A stretch of 64,000 nucleotides of DNA from Nautilus pompilius. Taxonomy: Eukaryota > Mollusca > Cephalopoda > Nautilida > Nautilidae. Positions 12,901 to 24,900 of the stretch are shown here, one piece after another. The stretch spans positions 806,001 to 870,000 of the forward strand of contig JACATO010002138.1 of assembly GCA_018389105.1 (NCBI GenBank), written 5' to 3'. The position numbers and the translations under genes were made by a program. Each line of letters begins with the position of its first letter. Position 1 is the first letter of the stretch. The notes under the pieces are model-generated. The model worked only from the letters and a program-made list of their open reading frames with translations, ran no database searches and had not been told where the DNA came from.

Positions 12901-15900
12901 CATCACTCGCTGTGCTTTCATTATATTATGGTTTTCTATTACAACTTTATTTTCTCCTGCATTTATTCATTTGAGATTCTGATAGCAAGCATCATATCTT
13001 CATATCTGTAGAGGAATTAGAATGCCAAAGATGCCAAGCCAGATGGTCATTCTTCAGCTAGATGTAGTCTATACCAAATCTACAACAATTAATGAGGTGG
13101 CAAGGAAAATTGGTGTAGACAAAAAAGGAATTTAAGAGCAAATACAAGAATCTGACAAGGAAAAAGTTATTATGGATCTGCCTAAGGTAATAAAAAGCAA
13201 ACTACATGGGGGTAGTGAAAAACTGAGAAGCAGAAATAGATCATCAACTTTTTGACTAGTTTTCCAAATGTGGTTGTGACATAAGAATCAGGAAAGGAAA
13301 CTAGAGTCATCGGGAATTTTTATTCCTGCTGGCCACATTTTCATGCAGGTGACTTTACAAATGGATGAAGTGCTATACCACAGCAAAAACTGCCTCAACA
13401 CCAGGAGGAAAAGAATGAAACATTTTGCTGACACACATTTTGAATATGATGACTTTACCATGCAAGAGACAGCTATTTTAACATGCGGGGGGGGGGGGGG
13501 GGGGCAACACAGCACACGAGTCTGCAATGCTCCAACAAGAAAACCATCTTAATTAATACTGATGTGAAAGGGGGCAAAGTGACAGTCATTCTCCCCCCAT
13601 GTTGTTTTGAAAGGAAAATGAGAACTCTGTCTTGTTGATTCTTGTATGTGTATTAGTCAGAATGAGCCTAAATGGTTGGCTAAATGACAACATTGTTCTC
13701 TACTGGCTGCAAAATGTGTGGAGTTATTACACCCAAGTTTTTTTATGGCACACACAGGACTGAGGCAGTAAGAGCTACTGACTAAATGTATGTAGGATGG
13801 CTGCAACTCAGACGTTGCAGTGATTGCAGCTCATTGCACTAGCTTAGTACAACTAGCTGATGTATCCCACAATTGGCCATTTAAGTAAGAGATCCAAAAG
13901 AAACAGGTTAATTGCATGGTATATGGATAGCACATGTACATGAATGTTGGATGTATGAAAAAGTCAAAGCCATGTTGCCTCCTAGTTTGGTCAAGGAGGA
14001 TGAGTGAAACTCCTGATTTGATCCGGAAAAGCTTTTAAAAAAAAAAAATCTAGCCATGTGCTCTGGATGACATGTTGTGGAACATGGATTCTGATTTGGA
14101 CAATTGAAGTTTCCAGGATTGCAATGTATCAGGTGCCATACATGAAAGTGACTAGGACAACTCAATGAAGTTAGATCCAGTGATATAACTGTAAAATCAA
14201 GTACATTTGAATTATGCCCATTTGGGGTTTTTTGTTGTTTGTTTGGACTTTTAAACTTCCTGTGTTTTATTGACAAAGCAGCTTTAAGTAAAATTATAAT
14301 TTTTTTTTTTTGTCCCACTCCCAACTTTCAAAATTTTTAAAAAGTTATAATAAATGTCTGGGTGGAAATTAAAACCATTAATGTGTATAAAAAAGAAAGT
14401 TTGAAAACCAAATGTAAATTTAAAAGAAAACCTGAAGGATTTTAAATCCTTGAGGGAACTCCCTTAATGTTTATCAGATGGATATCTTTTTTTTAAAAAA
14501 AATAGTAATTGAAATACTGCCTAAATTGCTACCTCATATTTAAAAAAACAAAACAAAAAAAAACAAGGTATGTAAACAAATGTTTTTTTTTTTTTTTAAT
14601 TTATGTTGTAGATATTTGTCTCAGCAGCTGGGGAACAAGTTGGATCACTTTGCTGAGTCCATTCTTCCCAGTCTGATAAATCTCATTCCCAACACTGCCA
14701 AAGTTATGGCTACTTCGGGAACTGTTTGTATTAGGTTTCTCATTCAGGTAAGTTATGCTAATTTTTCCACCTGCATATTTCTTACATGTGCTTGCACACA
14801 GTTGTTTTAATGCAGAGCATTGTATTAAAAATTTTAACTAGCATGTGCATGTAACAAATGCAGCCATTACTGAACGCTGGTAAATACATTATTTTGTAAT
14901 ACCAGTGTTAATAATCCAGGGGTAAATAACCTGTTGTTAATATTTCAATGCTAAAATTTATTTTTGTTTGCCAAAATGGAAACTTTTAATGGTAAAGACA
15001 AATGTATTGTTTAGGGGAATGTTATTTTTATTGTTCAAAACAAGGTTGATGTGCTTTGCTAGAAAATATAGTTGGTTGTTTCCCTGGTATAATAAGTAAA
15101 ATATTTTTTAAAAACAGTGTCTTTTTTTTTCTTTCTCCTCCAGTTTACTCACTCGCCCCGATTAGTACCAATAATTACGGTGAATTCTTCATCGAAAAAT
15201 AATATTATTAGGAGGTGAGTGTGTTTTTGTTTTTAAATTGTTATTTATGTGCTTTGTTGTTGTGAGAATGTTATAAACTTTTTAATCTGTGAATTTACAC
15301 AGGTGATGAAAACAAGCACCTGGCGTGGAACTTCTAAGCGTGTTTTTTTTGTTGTTTTTTTTAATCAGGTTTGTATCTTACTGGTTAAAAGTAACTGGAC
15401 TTTAAAAAAAATATATATATTATTCATTACCTTTATGTATTGTAGAAGAATTGGAGACATTAAGAGAACTATCCAGAACCAAACGAGCAGTCACATCAGA
15501 TGTGTTGTCAATAACTGTCAAAAAAGCTTTGTAGATAGATAGATAAATACAACAATACGTAGGGTTTGAAATTGAAGTGGAACTCAAGATTTTCAGATTC
15601 ATTTCTTGATCAGTAATATCAAGGTCTTCCCAAGTTATCAGTTTTTCTTTTTAAATTTAAATTCATAGCTTAAAATATATATTTTGGAAAAAAAATTCTT
15701 TTGTTAAGATGATGCAAGCTTCGGTTATTCCTCTTTAATTCGTTTCTTTCCTTTTTTTTTTTTTTAAAGATTTTGCTGTGAACTTTTGAACCAGTTACTT
15801 CACACGTGGCCCACACACATCTTAGAAAAACATATTGCTATTTTGCAAGAGTCGATCAAGCGAGGGATCAGTGATGCAGACTCCGAAGCAAGGGCATTTT

Positions 15901-18900
15901 CCAGAAAGTGAGTGCTCTTAAATTTCACCTTTCTCTTCCTTCCCTCCTCCCATTATTATCCTTCGCTTTTGCCAGAACTAGTGAAAGATCAAATTGGTGG
16001 CAGCATTCTGTCTTTTTATTTAGGTGATTGCTTTGGGCTTCTTTTTTGTTGTTTAAAATTTTTTTTCATGGATACCTTGTCTTTGAAAATGTAATTCTAA
16101 CATGGAGTAAGATAAAATACAAAGACTAATCTCATCAACAAGAGTAGCATTAATTAATGGTTCCACATTAGAGTCTTCTCTCCTAAACCTAAGACAGGGA
16201 CTTTCTTGATATGTCAACCAGGGTCTAGCATTCAAAAAAAAAAGAAACAGTAACCATTTTTGTCCAATAAAACGAACTGGAGAAGCAACTTTTGCCAGTC
16301 TTAACTTAAAAAAAATTAATAAAATTCACTTTTGACTTAATGATTGCTTTAAAAACAGATCATAAAAATTGTACAAAATTCATCATGGTTTGTTACAGCT
16401 AAACGAGTATTTTAAAAATTGTGGTGATAAGCTGTTTGTATTGTATAAGTAAATACCCTTTAGTTACTGATGAAATTTATTATATCATTTATTGTGCTGT
16501 AACCTGTTGCAAGTGTATTTCTGTGTTCAGAAAGTTATTAATATGCTTGCTTTGCTGCCTTGATTCAGAGCCTACTGGGGATTTGCGGATCACTTTCGGG
16601 ATCAGGCTGAGTCACTACTGAATTCTTTGGAAGTTTCAAAGCAGAAGGTTCTCCAGGGTGAGCTAAGTAACTCCTCAAGCAACAACCCCTTAATAGCACA
16701 GACTCATTGAAACTTCCCAAATCTCGTTCACGCTCAGCCAGTCAGGAACGGTCTGGAGTGGACAATCTAGGGTAAGTAGGACCAACTGTGTGGTGAGAGT
16801 GAGATAAAGTTATAGGTGCTTTGCTGTAATTGTCAATGATTACTTCATTATTCTCAGCATACTTCTAAATAAGTTTTGAAGGAATTTTTGCTAACTGTTG
16901 AAGGGGAGAGTTAACTTTTCTTAAAAAATAAAATGTTTGATGTTTATTCTTAGAATCAATGAAGGAAGATTTTAATATCTGGATTTTTCAGGGCTTGGAC
17001 TTTAGAATTTTTAATGGTACAGGTGCCTGCCATGATAATTTTTTCGCCATAGGTTTACACATATACATCTGTTTTGTGCATCTGATAGCATAGTAGAACC
17101 TCTATTATGGGGAAATCCATATAACGGAAACACACACACGGTAAAAATCAAGACTTCTTGCCCATAATCATTATCTAGAAAATCATCTGTCATTAGGAAT
17201 TGCTGCCATAGTTTTGATGTCAGGGTAAAATATGCGCTAATCAATGAAATGCCACCAGCATATGCTCTTTTCACTTCAGTTTCCCTCTCCGTGTTTTTTT
17301 AGTCATTTTGCAAACTGTCATTTATTTACTTCCTGCTCATTTGTGTGGCAAATGTTCAGTGAGAATAGGAAGCAAAGCGAACATTTAATTAGTAACACTT
17401 TCATTGGTTGGTGTAGTTTTTACTCTGTTGGTAGTAGACATGTCTTGGTTGTTTACAAGCCACATGCCCAAGTGACACGTTTTTCTTGATTATTTGCAGT
17501 TTATGGCTCTACTTTGCTTTATTACATATAGTACAGTGTGTTTATTTGACTATCTTTTTGTTTTTATAGAAGGTACATGTGTATAAAGTGTATATTACCT
17601 GTGTTTATTAATTATTGTGGGGAACAAATACTTCATAACACAACGTATGCAATATCATAACTGGAAATATCGCTTATCCAGAACACCCTTGGTCTCAACT
17701 ACTTTGGACACCTTTTTCATTGTGTAGATCTTGTAGATATCTAAATAACCCGGACTGCATCACTATGATTTCTCTACAAATTTTGTAGTTGGTATTTAAA
17801 TTACTGTTGTAAGGTAGTTGTCATTTAATCTTTAGTTGTTTATCAAGAAGCTCCCATTGGTGTTTAGTAGGGTTCATATAGGGCTCTGTAGTTCTTTGGG
17901 AAGCAACTGTATGCATTTTTTTTTTTTTTTAAGCTGTAGCAGTTCTGGATTATAGAGTACTGCTCTGTGTTTATGATTATGGTTGAGGATCCTTTGGATC
18001 AAATACAGGCAGGAGAGTATCTTGAAGGCTAGAAATGTAACCGATGGAATTTAGACACTTCACTGAATGAAAAATCTTGTTTTATCCCCATACCTAATGT
18101 CTGTCTACACTTTCATTTTAAATCCATTGTATTCAGTGGGTTGGTGGTTGGATGTAAATATACTTGATCAAAATCCTTGCAAAGCTTTCTCTAGACTTTG
18201 TGGATTGGGAAAGTTTGATTTGTCGATAAAGAGCATGGACTGCCAATATGCGGGGGGCCTCCATATAATTGTGCCAGGCAAGAAAGTGACCTTTATTTAT
18301 ATTTGTCAACCCAGCTCTGTGCAGAACAGGAAACATTGCGTAGTGCATCATCTTAGTGATGTTGATACCACAGTAGGAAGAAAGGAATTATCAATGGACA
18401 AAAGCCTGTTCTGTACATGCATTGATAATGGAAGGGTATTCAGGATGATGGTGCATAGTGGTTACATTGCCCTTTGTAAACAATTAAAAAAAAAAACAGT
18501 GGGAATACAGCATATAACCTGACAAGCCTTGCTCAGATTGACCCATTTCCTGATTCCAGGTAAATATCTTAGCTGCTGAATGCTTCTGTTATCACAGGGA
18601 CCCATAGAATATTATTTTCATAGTACAAATAGAAAGTTTGAATATATAAAGTAGGTATCAAGCCTTTTCCTCAAAAGTAATGCTGGGTCTTATTACTTTT
18701 GTTATATATATTCAAAATAAGTAAAACCCATTAGGGTTATCAGTGTCTATAGGAAAGGATTTACTTAATCCCCTTTCAAGAACTTCAGATCCTTAAATTA
18801 TGTCCCCATACACTGTAGTTAGGTTGAGTCTTTTTCTACAGTACGATGAGTATTTGTCTGTCTGTCTCTGAATTAAACATTCTCTGTCCTCTGCTGGTGT

Positions 18901-21900
18901 TTTTCCTAAAATTATCTTTTCCAGCGAATTATGAGGATAATTTTAACATTGGAAACTCTGAGGCCCAACTTTAAGTTCCAGTAAAAGTTAACTTTTTTTT
19001 TCTTTTTTTTTTAATAATGCAAAGGCGAACTTAGAACAGCATGAATTTCACTGTCTTTTCAGACTGAACTAATCTGCCTTTGGTTATCATTATGTATAAT
19101 ACGGTAATCTTTCTTGTTTGTCCTTTTCAGACGTATCTGTATTAGCGGGCCTCGGCGATCAGTGGTAACAAAGGTCACAAGTCCGAAAAGTGACCGCACA
19201 GGTAAATGGTTGACTGACATTTATTTCTGATTACTCTCCACATCCCCCACCTGTATTTTACAAGTGATTAATAACTTGGTCTATGAAACTGTTTTACCCT
19301 TTCAGATTAGACATCCAAAAGATTGAAAATTGAAAGTTGACCAAATGGCATGTAGTTCTTTTAATAATATTTTAATCCCAAATAGGAGCCCATGCTATGT
19401 ACAATTGTAAGTTTTAACAACAAACAGCTATATGAATTTGAGCTCATAATTGCCTCCCTTTAATTAATAATACTAATTATTTATGCTTTAATAAATGGAA
19501 ACTTGTGCAAGTAATAGAACATGTTAAATGAAACAGAGAACAAGTAAAATTCAGTTTATGCAGTTTACATCGTTATCCCGCATATAGTTGCATACAAGTA
19601 TAAGCGGAATTCTAATCATTTATGGAATTTCAGAAATTGAAAAGAGAACCCAGATACACTTGCATGCAAGTGTAACTTCAATTTACAAAAAATATTAAAA
19701 AATAAACATAGCAGTTAAACATAGAATGTGCAAAAGGGTAATTGTAAGTAAGATAAAGTAAAACAAAAAATGATTGTGTTCTGATTTGTTTTTTTGTGTA
19801 AATGAGCGCATAAGGTTATTGAGGTTACTAAATATAGATTATTCAATGTCATCTAGCATATTGTCATTGTCTCCTCCACCGTCATCATTAGAGTTATCAT
19901 CTCCCATCCTCTTCATTGTCGCTTTGATCCAACTGCTCATCATCATTGATCTTTCTCATTTCTTGATGACCCTCATCAACTTCTTCAATAACGTCATCTG
20001 GTATGCAGCAAATTTTAATAGTCTCATGCAAACGCAAGTGTAAACTTGCTTGCCAGTTCATCCTTGTACTTGGTATATCTGTTCTGTTTGAATCCATGCA
20101 CTATTATCTCGTCATTTGTGACTTCCTTCAATGCTGAACAGACCACTGAGTCACTGCCTCATAGGAAGTTCATTTTCTCTTTCCTCTGTGAGTAACCTCT
20201 TTTTTCCCATCATTGAGCCAGCCATTGATTCCAATGATCCCACATTGCGTTTGTGAAAGGTTTGTTGATGTGTGCCTTGAGGAATTGCAACAAAAGTGTC
20301 ATACCTGAGGAATTAGCTTGGTATTGACATGATGTTTCTTCATGGTAGCATCCAGTACATCACTTTTGTGAGATGTAGCAGAATACATTATGAGCAATGA
20401 AGACTCTGTATTGAGAAATCCCTCTGACCATCTTGATACGATTTTTGGTACACACGTGTTACATGTTAGCTCATTTTTCATTGATCCTCCTTTAGAGCCA
20501 AGGACCACAACCCCTATAGAATATTTTCCTTTTGGAGCATTCTTTAGATTTTTAAATATCAACATTGGAGGCAATCAGAATGCTTTCCATTTGTTTCCAG
20601 CCTGCTGCACTTGCAGTCAATACTGCTGTATAACGTAACTTTTCGTATCCAGTAGCTTTCTGTCACCCTAATTTCACACCTTTGAAGTTGTATGTACAGG
20701 AGGTTGGCAGATCAAAATAGCATGGGGTTTTATCCATGTTCATATAGACTCCATAATTTAAACTTTTCATGTCGTCAAGTAACTGCTCACAAAGCTCAGG
20801 GGCATTGTCAGGTACTTTTTTGTCCACCACTGCTAACACAATGTTTAACAAGTTGGTTTCTAAGCAGAAACCTCCTTAGGTAACCTTGGGAGGCAACAAA
20901 TTGTTGACCTTGCTGTCCAGGGTACAGCTTTGCAAACAGTATGTGCTTTTCTATGAATTAATTTTCTGCTCACATTTTTGTCCTTTTCTCTCGTATATAT
21001 CTGGTGAGTTCTGTGTCAAGAAGTGGGTACGTGGCAGCTCTGTTACGCATTCTGGTTTGAACTCGGGAGTTGATATCCTTTTGGTTGATGGCACGTATGA
21101 TTACATCATCTTGTTTAACCCACTACTGCAAATTCTGGCAAGTGATCTAAGAAACAGAGCAAAAGAATAGTATAAACTAATTTCTAGAAATAGAACTTGT
21201 GCGGATGTATGTACCTGTGTATGTGTTAGTATGTTTGGGGGTGTTCATATGTGCCTTCATTTTATGTACAGATGTTTGCTTTTAATTTACCAGTTTATAT
21301 CTTTTATGTCACATTTTTAAAAGTATTCTATTGTAGATTTTATGGTTAGTTCTAATTAGCTATACATGCACAAATATATAAGCATGTATAGTTGCATAGT
21401 TTTTTAAACAATGTTAAATAAATAAATAATAATAATAATGTAATACACAAGTTTACATACATTGAGTTCTTTCATTTTTTTACTGATATTCCCATCATTT
21501 TCTTTAATAAGATGTAGCGCTTTTCCCTTAAAATATGAGGGAAAACTTCCTTTGTGTATTATCCATCCTTTCACTGGTTTCAACTTCAGCAACTCAGATT
21601 TGCTCAGTATTTTTTCAACAAACATTGTTCAAATATCCAATCATTGGATTAGAACACAAATTTGAATAAGCATTCATTAAATTGAGGAAGGAAAAAAGTT
21701 TATCCATTCACTCCATAGACAATTGCTAAAACACGCAAGTAAATACCTTTCCCTCTAAAAAAAAATTACAGAAAATGGTGTGATGCCAAGATTGTCACCT
21801 CTATTCATTTCATTTTGAAAGTTTTGTTACTGGTCATCATATTTACCAGCATTCTTGGAATCCATTTGTCGGTGAAACACTAACAATTTGAAGAGAACCT

Positions 21901-24900
21901 CAAAATCCTCACGACAAATATGCAGTATGTGTTTTGAAGAGCGATCAAACCATTGGCCACATTCCTATAGACACATCTAAAACATGTTTGTATATCCTTT
22001 GCATCAGCAGAACTTTGAATGTGAAAGTTATGGGAAGAAGGGAAGAATAAGTGGCATGGGGTGGGGAACTAGAAGTTCCAATCGCATGTTATGTAAAAGG
22101 ACCCAGAAAGCCAATGGAAAATGCTCAAATGTTAATAAATGAATATTTTAAAAGATGTAAATAGAAATAAATCAAATCAAATCAAATAAATCAAAGTGTT
22201 TTCATTTTCTAAAAAATTAATCCGGATGTACTTGCATGCAAGTGTATCTGGGGTACAGGTGTATGCGGGGTAACAGCATAAATTTTATTAAATATTTTCA
22301 GAAGTTGATTTTCAATCTTTTTTATTTAAAAAAATAATGAAAGACCTTTAACATCATTACAGTAGTTTGCTTGTTTGACAAACCACACTTTGTACAAGCT
22401 TCACTCTTCTTGGTAACATCATTGTGACTTATGAGAGTCACATGGGCTTCTTTCCTTTCTCGGGCTGAAATTAAACAGAAATAGTTTCAGAATTGGTCTA
22501 ATTAAAAAGGAATCATTTTTGATTTGTAATTACTGATTGGCTGTTCTGTTCTGCCTTAAAACTGGAAAGTGATTAGCTTGAAGCATTATAATCCTCATAG
22601 ATGAAGAAGTAAATCATGGCTAGTAAGTTCTCTCGAGTTGTGAAATCTTCAGAAGCCATCAACTCTAGTATGGTGCCCTCTTGAATTATTTGCTCACCTA
22701 CATGAAGCAAACTGATAGTATTTTAAAGTTATTTTGATTTCTGCTTCTATACACAGTAGGGAATGTGACAACTTGATTTGATGTTTGCTTTTCAGCGATT
22801 CTTGCAGTTGAACTGGTAAATACAAACAATAATTTGCATATTAAAACAACTATGAGAAGTTATTTACTGTTTCATTTAATAAGAATTATTTTTTTTTAAG
22901 TTTATATGAAGCATTTAAAGTCAAAACTAAGCATTTTGAATATATATTTAAGTTGTTTTTTTTTTTTACTGTTTTAACTAATGTATATGTAAGGATGTAT
23001 AATATTAAAGTGGGACTATAATAATTAGGTTTACTGACAGATAACATGTTTATCTAAGCATAAAGAATTTAGAAACAAATAACATTTACGAAAAATACAC
23101 TTACATTTAAAAAAAAGAGGGAAAGCTTATCTTGTACGAGTTTACTAGGTATTTCGGAAGTAGGTTCAACAGGATTTAAAAGACTTTATTTTTGTTTTGT
23201 TTTGAGAATTGCTTTCAATTTTATTTATTCTGGAGATCATTTCTGTTGTATTCATGTTGTTTATCAGTGTTTCTTTTTTATCTGTATTTGACATTGCAGT
23301 TTGTTTGTTTGTTTTTTTTGGTTTTCTTTGATTTACTACACAACTTTGGAAAATGCTGAAAAGAAACATTGCTATTAATAAGGCTGAACACTGCCATATA
23401 TTGTTGTTAAATCTGTGCTACATCATTACTATGAAACTTAATAAATTTGTTTCTTTTATTTTCTTAAAATAGTAACTCCAAATTTGTTTCTGTGAAATAT
23501 AAAATTGTAGGTAATATACCAGTGTTACCTCTTCCTGATTTTTTTTTTTTCCATTTAATTTTTTTTAAGAGTTAACTCCCCTTATGTGTTGGTGGCTAAA
23601 CTAATCTTGGTTGGTCATTATCTTTTTTCTTAAGGGGTAGTTAAGTATTTTTATGCCATTATCCCCTTGTACTGTAATTGAATGATTGACCATCTCAATG
23701 CCACTTGCCTGTCTTCAGCTACTAGGAGATCTGACTCCCCAACAATATGAAATCAATAGCTTTGATTAAACGGTATTTTTACAGTCTCCATATACATGGC
23801 GATGGTCTCCGCAATGTTTCTTGTAGGCCAGTTTCTTCTCGGCATTTAAGTTGTCTTGTTGTGTGAGCTTTAATGTGTTTCTGTTGTGCTTGTGTTCAGA
23901 GGACAACGACGTGGAAGCGGATGACGCTGAAGGTAAGCGCTACTGTCTCTCTTAACAGGCTGTGTTGTTTGTTGTTGGCTTGTATTATTTAAAACTTGCT
24001 TTAGATGCATTTACAGCTGTCATCGTCGTCATCATCATCCCGTTTTTTGTTTGTTTCTTTGTCCATTTGACTTTTGTTTCCCTTGGCACCACCTGCACTG
24101 TTTACCGTTTGGTTGTCTTTTGATCCTGTTGCAGATAGTAGACATGCGGGTGGGATAGTGAGGTCCAGCAGTGCTGTGGACCTCACCGGTTCTACCAAAC
24201 ACTTGGCAGCCATCACCGCTCGGCTAACCCCAGGATTCACCTGTTCATTGCGTAAGAACTAACTTCTACGTCCCAGCGCTAAACTAAGTGCGCCTGTCAG
24301 TCCAGTCAATAACAAACAGAAACTAATCTGTGCCTGTTGGCAGAAAGGGGTAGAAATTTGCTGCATTAATTGCCATAACACTAATGTCATTGGTACAGCT
24401 AACAGAGTTTTTTTTTAAAAAAAAAAAAGTTAATCAACTTGTAACTCTTAACTTTAAAAGCTCATCTTCCCCATTGTGTTGTTTAAGTGGTAAGGGTTAG
24501 CTGTTAATAGATTAAAGAGGAACTGGGTTTAATTTTCTTGCTGAGAGTGCTGGTCTTGGACTGTTAGGTAGTTAATACTGGTGACATGCAGTATCGGGAT
24601 ATTTTTAAATTTAAGTGTAGCTAAAGCCAGCATAGGACACACACACACACATGGCTTATTATTGCCGGAAGATTTTCCGTTCTGGTAAAATCACCTCTTT
24701 TATAGTAGAGAACCCAAATCACTTAGAAGTTGTAAAAAAGGTTATAGTGAGATTGAAAGTTTTTACATGCAGCAAAAACTAAAGGATATTTATGCTGAGT
24801 ATTTGGTAACAACTTTCTAATGCATTATTACATGAATTTGATTCTTTGGATTTTTTCCCAAGAGGTCAAATTTGGTTTTAAAGGGAATATGACTCCCTAA

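Larger units (their letters stand above)
16772..19130 (+). other. Intron with Tigger-like element and an unexplained long ORF
   Basis: This 2.4-kb intron carries a short element with Tigger-type ends at 17091-17704 and a 151-codon open frame at 18067-18522 that I cannot match (both listed separately). T-runs lie near 17918 and 18993. The acceptor is TCCTTTTCAG. Confidence 0.75.
19202..23899 (+). other. Intron carrying a pogo element
   Basis: This 4.7-kb intron contains a 2.7-kb pogo-type transposon (19568-22278, listed separately). The remaining 22.3-23.9 kb is AT-rich with T-runs and no recognised feature. Confidence 0.8.

Noticed and set aside
24252-24262. Reading straight on from the exon at 24135 to a stop as an alternative C-terminus
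   Set aside because: The GTAAGA donor is good and the next exon joins in phase with a clear CLASP match; read-through is only a retained-intron possibility.
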